Source of the DNA: Chloroflexota bacterium
GTDB taxonomy: Bacteria; Cyanobacteriota; Vampirovibrionia; Obscuribacterales; Obscuribacteraceae
Reading direction: 5' to 3'
Assembly: GCA_005240105.1 (NCBI GenBank)
Contig: SBAT01000064.1
Location: forward strand, 1 to 9,752
Length of the DNA: 9,752 nt
Of this stretch, positions 6,062 to 9,752 are shown piece by piece. The position numbers and the translations under genes are program-made. The notes under the pieces are model-generated. The model had not been told where the DNA came from. It worked only from the letters and a program-made list of their open reading frames with translations, and searched no databases. Each line of letters starts with the position of its first letter. Within the stretch, counting starts at the first letter, position 1.

Positions 6062-6931
6062 ATGCTATTTTCCGTGATTATCCCTACTTGCGAGCGCACC
6101 GATGCTCTCCGCCAGGTTCTAGATGCCCTGGCCGCTGGCAAGCAGACCTTAGCCTTTGAAAATTACGAAGTGATTGTCACAGACGACGGTCGGACGGACA
6201 CCACTGAGACTCTACTCAAAGACAACTACCCGTGGGTCAGATTCGTTAGAGGACCCAAAGCCGGTCCGGCAGCCAACCGAAACAATGGGGCGTCCATCGC
6301 CACAGGAGAGTGGCTGGTTTTTACTGATGATGATTGCCTTATAGATCCAAATTGGCTCTCAGCTTATGAAAAACACACGAACGGCTCGGTTCAAGCCATG
6401 GAGGGTTCTATTGAACCTATCGGTGAAATGAACCAGGTATTTTGCGAGTGCCCAATTAATACGACAGGTGGTTTGTTTTGGTCGGCAAACATTGCTGTCA
6501 AAAGAAGTTTGTTCGAAAAAGTGGGCGGGTTCGATAGAAACTTCTTGTATCCTTCGCAGGAAGACAGTGACTTACATAAACGCCTTTTGCCGCTAACAGC
6601 AATAACCTTCGTTAGCGATGCCAAAGTAAGCCATCCTATTCGTGTTCCCAATGTCCGGCAAATGATTGGTTTGACCATAAAACGGTGTTCTGCCTGGACA
6701 TATTTTCAAGGCAAACATAACGGAATGACCGCTCGACCAGACAACTATATTCGCCTCGTTTTTGGCTGGATGCGTGTTTATTGGGCATACACCAAACTCA
6801 ATTTTAAGGCCAAAAGTATCCGCGGAATATTTGTCTCGTTTCTCGCCTTGTTCATACTTGGACCGTATGCCATTTTCAAAACAATGTTCCTCTCACCGGA
6901 ATACAAACCTTTCCGTACAAAGGCAAGCTAA
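6062..6931 (+). CDS. Family 2 glycosyltransferase with C-terminal membrane helix
   Basis: This is a GT-A fold, GT2-family transferase that moves a sugar from a nucleotide donor onto a growing glycan, probably at the inner face of the cytoplasmic membrane. The N-terminal SVIIPTCERTD (4-14), the nucleotide-binding VTDDG (39-43), NNGASIATGEW and the metal-binding DDD (89-91) are present. Residues 166-168 (QED) supply the probable catalytic base. A hydrophobic stretch at about 256-276 could be one membrane helix. It is 289 residues from ATG 6062. A longer in-frame start at 6014 would add 16 residues ahead of the fold's first strand, with no supporting ribosome site. The second glycosyltransferase begins 11 bases after it, so the two form an operon. 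Donor and acceptor cannot be read from the sequence. Confidence 0.9.
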   Translation: MLFSVIIPTCERTDALRQVLDALAAGKQTLAFENYEVIVTDDGRTDTTETLLKDNYPWVRFVRGPKAGPAANRNNGASIATGEWLVFTDDDCLIDPNWLSAYEKHTNGSVQAMEGSIEPIGEMNQVFCECPINTTGGLFWSANIAVKRSLFEKVGGFDRNFLYPSQEDSDLHKRLLPLTAITFVSDAKVSHPIRVPNVRQMIGLTIKRCSAWTYFQGKHNGMTARPDNYIRLVFGWMRVYWAYTKLNFKAKSIRGIFVSFLALFILGPYAIFKTMFLSPEYKPFRTKAS

Positions 6932-6942
6932 GGTTAAACACC

Positions 6943-7923
6943 GTGGACAAAATAACCATAGCTATACCTACTTACGATCGCGATGATTACTTGCGCCAAG
7001 CTATCGCCAGCATACTCAGCGAAACGGAGATTGATTTAGAAGTTCTGGTAGTTGATACGGCTTCGCCAGTCAATGTAAAGGAGATAGTCGATAGCTTCAA
7101 TGATCCACGTTTGAAGTATTTCTATCATCCGGAAAATCTAGGCATGATTGGTGCAGCCAATAAATGTCTTGAACTTTGTCAGACAGAGCTTTTAATGGTT
7201 TTCCCTGATGACGATAGGCTCATAAAGGGTGGTCTTAAGAAGCTCTATGCCAAGATAGTAAATAATACTTCTGTTGCAGCAGCAATAGGTTCCGTGTTAG
7301 CAATCAACGAAGCGGGCCAGGTCACAGAAAAAATTGCGGTTTCAGAAGTAGATCAGTTATTAGATGGCGCAACCTTTTACAAACAATACCTGACCGGCAA
7401 AATTAAAGTACAACCTGCAGCAGTGTTGCTGCGGAAAACAGCCTTGGATCGAGCGGGCCATTACGACGAACTTGTTCATTACTGCCCGGATATGGACTTA
7501 TGGCTACGTATAGCCCTACAGGGGAAGATCGCCCTTGTCGCTGAAGAAGTGGGTGAATATAGAATCCATGGTGGCACAGCCACAGCAAAATTTAGACGGA
7601 ACGCCGAGATTGGCCGTTCATACCGTGACCTCCTTAAGAAGCATTACAAATTAGCCAAGTCCGCCGGTATTTTTGAAGAAAGTGAACTCGAAGAGACATT
7701 TAGGGTAGCCTCCAGCCAGCATGCAGGCAGCTGTATTGCCATCGGATTAGATTGTTTCAAAAACGGTCATGAAGATGTGGCGCGCCAATATTTTTCATTA
7801 GCTTACGAAATGACACCACGGCTTTTAGACAAGGTTTACGTAACACTTCTCAGCGTCAGTACCTTCGCCGGACAACCATCTTATTCTTTATTGCAAAAAC
7901 TCAAAAGAATCGGTCGTTCCTAG
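6943..7923 (+). CDS. Family 2 glycosyltransferase
   Basis: This is a second GT2 transferase of 326 residues. It shows ITIAIPTYDRDDYLRQAI (4-21), a first-strand VVDTASP (36-42) where many relatives have VDDGS, NLGMIGAANKC, and the metal-binding PDDD (88-91). CPDMDLWLRIAL (181-192) carries the likely catalytic acid region, and GEYRIHGG (204-211) is typical of this subfamily. The last 100 residues are helical and may be a TPR-like partner-binding region, without any membrane segment. The GTG start at 6943 has AAGG nine bases upstream, and this overlaps the stop codon of the preceding transferase, so translation is probably coupled. The stop lies one base from that of the convergent epimerase gene. 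The product likely works with its neighbour on the same polysaccharide. Sugar specificity is unknown. Confidence 0.92.
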   Translation: MDKITIAIPTYDRDDYLRQAIASILSETEIDLEVLVVDTASPVNVKEIVDSFNDPRLKYFYHPENLGMIGAANKCLELCQTELLMVFPDDDRLIKGGLKKLYAKIVNNTSVAAAIGSVLAINEAGQVTEKIAVSEVDQLLDGATFYKQYLTGKIKVQPAAVLLRKTALDRAGHYDELVHYCPDMDLWLRIALQGKIALVAEEVGEYRIHGGTATAKFRRNAEIGRSYRDLLKKHYKLAKSAGIFEESELEETFRVASSQHAGSCIAIGLDCFKNGHEDVARQYFSLAYEMTPRLLDKVYVTLLSVSTFAGQPSYSLLQKLKRIGRS

Positions 7924-7924
7924 A

Positions 7925-8914
7925 CTATTCACACACCGAAAGAGCCTTCGTGGCTAACTGGTGTTCTATGCATTGTTGCAGTGACTGACTGAGCGTTGTC
8001 TTTGCTTTCCAGGAAAAAACACGTTCTATTTTTGAAACGTCAGGAATACGCAAGCGCACATCATCAGCATAAACAGGCAAGTGTTCGTAGGTCAATGAGT
8101 AGCTTTGTGGAAGCAGTTTATTCGCTTTGGCTATTTCGACGATGAGCTCGGTGAGTTTGATAATCGTCACCGGCTCAGGATTGCCAATGTTAAATATTTC
8201 GTTCTCAGCTTTTGGGTCAAGCGAAAATGAGGCAATTGCTTCTGCTACATCAAAAATATTGGTAAAGCAACGTACTTGTTGTCCATCTCCTAAAACTTTG
8301 AGCGGCCGTTGTTTCTCTACAATGATTTTGCGAATCATATCAGCAAAAACATGGCTCACTCCTTGATCTTCCGGCGATTCATAGGGAGTGATGATATTGA
8401 ACGGTCTCCAAATGGTGAATTTGTTTCCGTACTGCTCGTGAAACGACTTCACAACCCTTTCGCCAATATATTTCGACAGTCCATAAGACGTTGACATTAC
8501 TTGAGACAAATCGGCGTCTTCTTCCTTGTGCGGCACCGATTTTGATTTCTCATAAACCATGCTGGAAGATAGGTAGATGAAATGACGAATTTTGTCAGCC
8601 CCATGCTTTAACAAATTCATTGTCATCAAATTATTGTCGACAATGATGTCGGCCGGCTTTTCGTGAAAACCGACGACGCCATAGACAAGTGCTGCTGCGT
8701 GGAACACGATATCAATTTTGTATTGCTGGAAGAGATCTTTGACACTGGATGAATCCGTCAGATCCATTTGCAGGAATTGATAGTTTCGCTCTCTTTCGAT
8801 AGTGCCGTATCTGGCAAAATTATCGACTCCAATTATGGAATATCCTAGTTTCTGGAATTCCGGTATTACCATCTGCGCAAGCGATCCCTCGCTGCCACTA
8901 ATGAGCATGTTCAT
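7925..8914 (-). CDS. NAD-dependent sugar-nucleotide epimerase/dehydratase (extended SDR)
   Basis: This 329-residue protein is an extended short-chain dehydrogenase of the sugar-nucleotide group, related to UDP-glucose 4-epimerase, and acts in the cytoplasm. The Rossmann start MLISGSEGSLAQ (3-14) has the GxxGxxG motif with Ala in the last place. D31 ends the second strand and favours NAD. FHAAALV (71-77), the catalytic serine cluster LSSS (115-118), YGLSK (Y144, K148) and RPFN (170-173) follow, then the sugar-binding GDGQQVRCFTNIFDVAEA block (209-226). The exact reaction, whether epimerase, dehydratase or reductase, is not decided by these motifs. The ATG at 8914 is used, with a second ATG two codons later; neither has a strong ribosome site. 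It lies divergent from the nucleotide-sugar dehydrogenase, which fits a shared sugar-precursor pathway. Confidence 0.92.
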   Translation of the reverse strand: MNMLISGSEGSLAQMVIPEFQKLGYSIIGVDNFARYGTIERERNYQFLQMDLTDSSSVKDLFQQYKIDIVFHAAALVYGVVGFHEKPADIIVDNNLMTMNLLKHGADKIRHFIYLSSSMVYEKSKSVPHKEEDADLSQVMSTSYGLSKYIGERVVKSFHEQYGNKFTIWRPFNIITPYESPEDQGVSHVFADMIRKIIVEKQRPLKVLGDGQQVRCFTNIFDVAEAIASFSLDPKAENEIFNIGNPEPVTIIKLTELIVEIAKANKLLPQSYSLTYEHLPVYADDVRLRIPDVSKIERVFSWKAKTTLSQSLQQCIEHQLATKALSVCE

Positions 8915-8923
8915 AGTTCTTGT

Positions 8924-8978
8924 CTACTCTAACGGAGGAATGTACAGAGCAACCGGAGAGGCGCCGATTTTAGAGTAG
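8924..8978. repeat. Inverted repeat in the divergent sugar-gene promoter region
   Basis: CTACTCTAA (8924-8932) and TTAGAGTAG (8970-8978) are perfect 9-base inverted copies 37 bases apart. One copy lies nine bases before the epimerase ATG. The other lies 11 bases before the candidate -10 of the dehydrogenase. Read outward toward each gene, both say TTAGAGTAG. This symmetry fits paired operator sites that control both genes, but no regulator is known and chance is possible. Confidence 0.4.
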
Positions 8979-8989
8979 CACAATAGTGG

Positions 8990-8995
8990 TATTAT
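8990..8995 (+). promoter_or_regulatory. Extended -10 promoter element for the sugar dehydrogenase
   Basis: TGGTATTAT gives a TATTAT -10 with a TGn extension. Transcription would begin near 9002, about 28 bases before the ATG at 9030. The -35 region is weak. AGGG (9020-9023) lies six bases before that ATG and is a good ribosome site. Confidence 0.45.
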
Positions 8996-9029
8996 TCCAG
9001 CATAGGCACCGTTGCAGTCAGGGCTCTCA

Positions 9030-9752
9030 ATGAAAAAACAGAAAATTGCCATACTTGGTGGTTGCGGACATGTTGGCTTGCCGCTAGGGGTGGTGCTGGC
9101 GACTCTTGACGATCTAGAAGTTTGCCTGATTGACCTGGATGAGGAGAAAATCCGCACAGTTAATTCCGGGCAGATGCCGTTTCTAGAAGACAACATGGCG
9201 CCAATTTTGCAAAAAGTTGTCGGGAAATCGCTCAAGGCTACAAGTTCGATTAATGAGCTAAAGGATGCCGACATAGTCATTGAGGTGATTGGCACTCCGG
9301 TTGACAGCCACCTCAATCCTTTACTCAAAGAGTTATACAGTCATACCGATAATACAATTAAACACATGAAGAATGGCGCATTGCTCATATTAAGGAGCAC
9401 GCTTTATCCGGGAGTTTCTAAACTCATATACGAGAGACTAAAGTCACAAGGCAGGAAGATCCATCTAGCCGTCTGTCCGGAGCGTATTGCCGAAGGCAAG
9501 GCTCTTGAGGAACTCTGTGATTTGCCACAGATAGTAGGCGCGTTTGAAGAAGATGCGTTTGAAATGGCAACTCAGCTGTTTGCCAGGTTTGCCCCGTCCA
9601 TAATTAGAGTTTCGCCAATTGAGGCTGAGCTGGGCAAATTATTCGTAAACAGCTGGAGATATCTAAATTTCGCCGTATCCAACCAATTTCTAATTCTTTG
9701 CCAGAAGTACAACCTCGATTTTTACAGAATTTACGAGGCCTTCTCCAGAGAC
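9030..9752 (+). CDS. UDP-sugar dehydrogenase, UDP-ManNAc/UDP-Glc family (3' end beyond window)
   Basis: I translated this from the ATG at 9030, and it stays open to the window end for 241 codons, somewhat over half of a usual 400-440. The family oxidises C6 of a UDP-sugar in two NAD-dependent steps to make a UDP-uronic acid for surface glycans. The Rossmann motif GGCGHVGLPLG (10-20), acidic D35, IGTPVD (87-92), RSTLYPG (122-128), CPERIAEGKALEEL (149-162) and ELGKLFVNSWRYLNFA (200-215) are all present. K203 is the expected active-site lysine and N207 its conserved neighbour; the catalytic cysteine should lie beyond the window. The CPER.AEGKA.EEL wording recalls WecC-type UDP-ManNAc dehydrogenases more than UDP-glucose ones, but substrate is not settled. 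AGGG six bases upstream fixes the start. It is divergent from the epimerase gene. Confidence 0.93.
   Translation, partial: MKKQKIAILGGCGHVGLPLGVVLATLDDLEVCLIDLDEEKIRTVNSGQMPFLEDNMAPILQKVVGKSLKATSSINELKDADIVIEVIGTPVDSHLNPLLKELYSHTDNTIKHMKNGALLILRSTLYPGVSKLIYERLKSQGRKIHLAVCPERIAEGKALEELCDLPQIVGAFEEDAFEMATQLFARFAPSIIRVSPIEAELGKLFVNSWRYLNFAVSNQFLILCQKYNLDFYRIYEAFSRD

Noticed and set aside
6391..6678. 95-codon minus-strand open frame
   Set aside because: It is antisense to the catalytic part of the first glycosyltransferase and shows no family features.
8924..9328. 134-codon minus-strand open frame
   Set aside because: It lies mostly antisense to the dehydrogenase, whose plus-strand product carries the full Rossmann and CPER motifs. 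The antisense product is Ser/Arg/Ile-rich with no recognisable motif.

Overview
This is a bacterial chromosomal segment of about 46-50% G+C by eye. It has housekeeping genes on the left and the start of a cell-surface sugar locus on the right. I see no tRNA, rRNA, CRISPR array, insertion sequence or phage gene. The lysA-cdaA adjacency is, from memory, typical of Cyanobacteria, where uppS usually follows. With the zinc-ribbon bL31, this makes a cyanobacterial relative such as Vampirovibrionia/Melainabacteria plausible. That placement is an inference and is not proven by the window.

Left part (1-3814): a 3'-truncated serS on the minus strand is divergent from a yraN-like gene (UPF0102). The short gap between them carries two overlapping inverted repeats. 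Next comes an unrecognised protein of about 350 residues containing what looks like an internally duplicated module. It is followed 24 bases later by lysA, which makes the last step of lysine synthesis.

Middle (3815-5895): cdaA encodes a membrane-anchored diadenylate cyclase that makes c-di-AMP. Its short leader has a perfect TATAAT and a hairpin. The usual Firmicutes partners cdaR and glmM do not follow. Instead cdaA runs tail-to-tail, 12 bases apart, into pyrF (UMP synthesis), which lies downstream of rpmE (ribosomal protein bL31) on the minus strand.

Right part (5896-9752): two GT2 glycosyltransferases lie in tandem on the plus strand, 11 bases apart. They converge, with one base between stop codons, on an NAD-dependent sugar epimerase/dehydratase on the minus strand. 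That gene is in turn divergent from a nucleotide-sugar dehydrogenase of the UDP-ManNAc/UDP-Glc dehydrogenase family, which is cut by the window end. Together these four genes fit synthesis of a capsule, O-antigen or exopolysaccharide: sugar-nucleotide precursors from the last two and assembly by the glycosyltransferases.

I found no clear new multi-gene system. The parts most worth a second look are the serS/yraN intergenic structure, the duplicated-module protein before lysA, and cdaA in a non-canonical setting.
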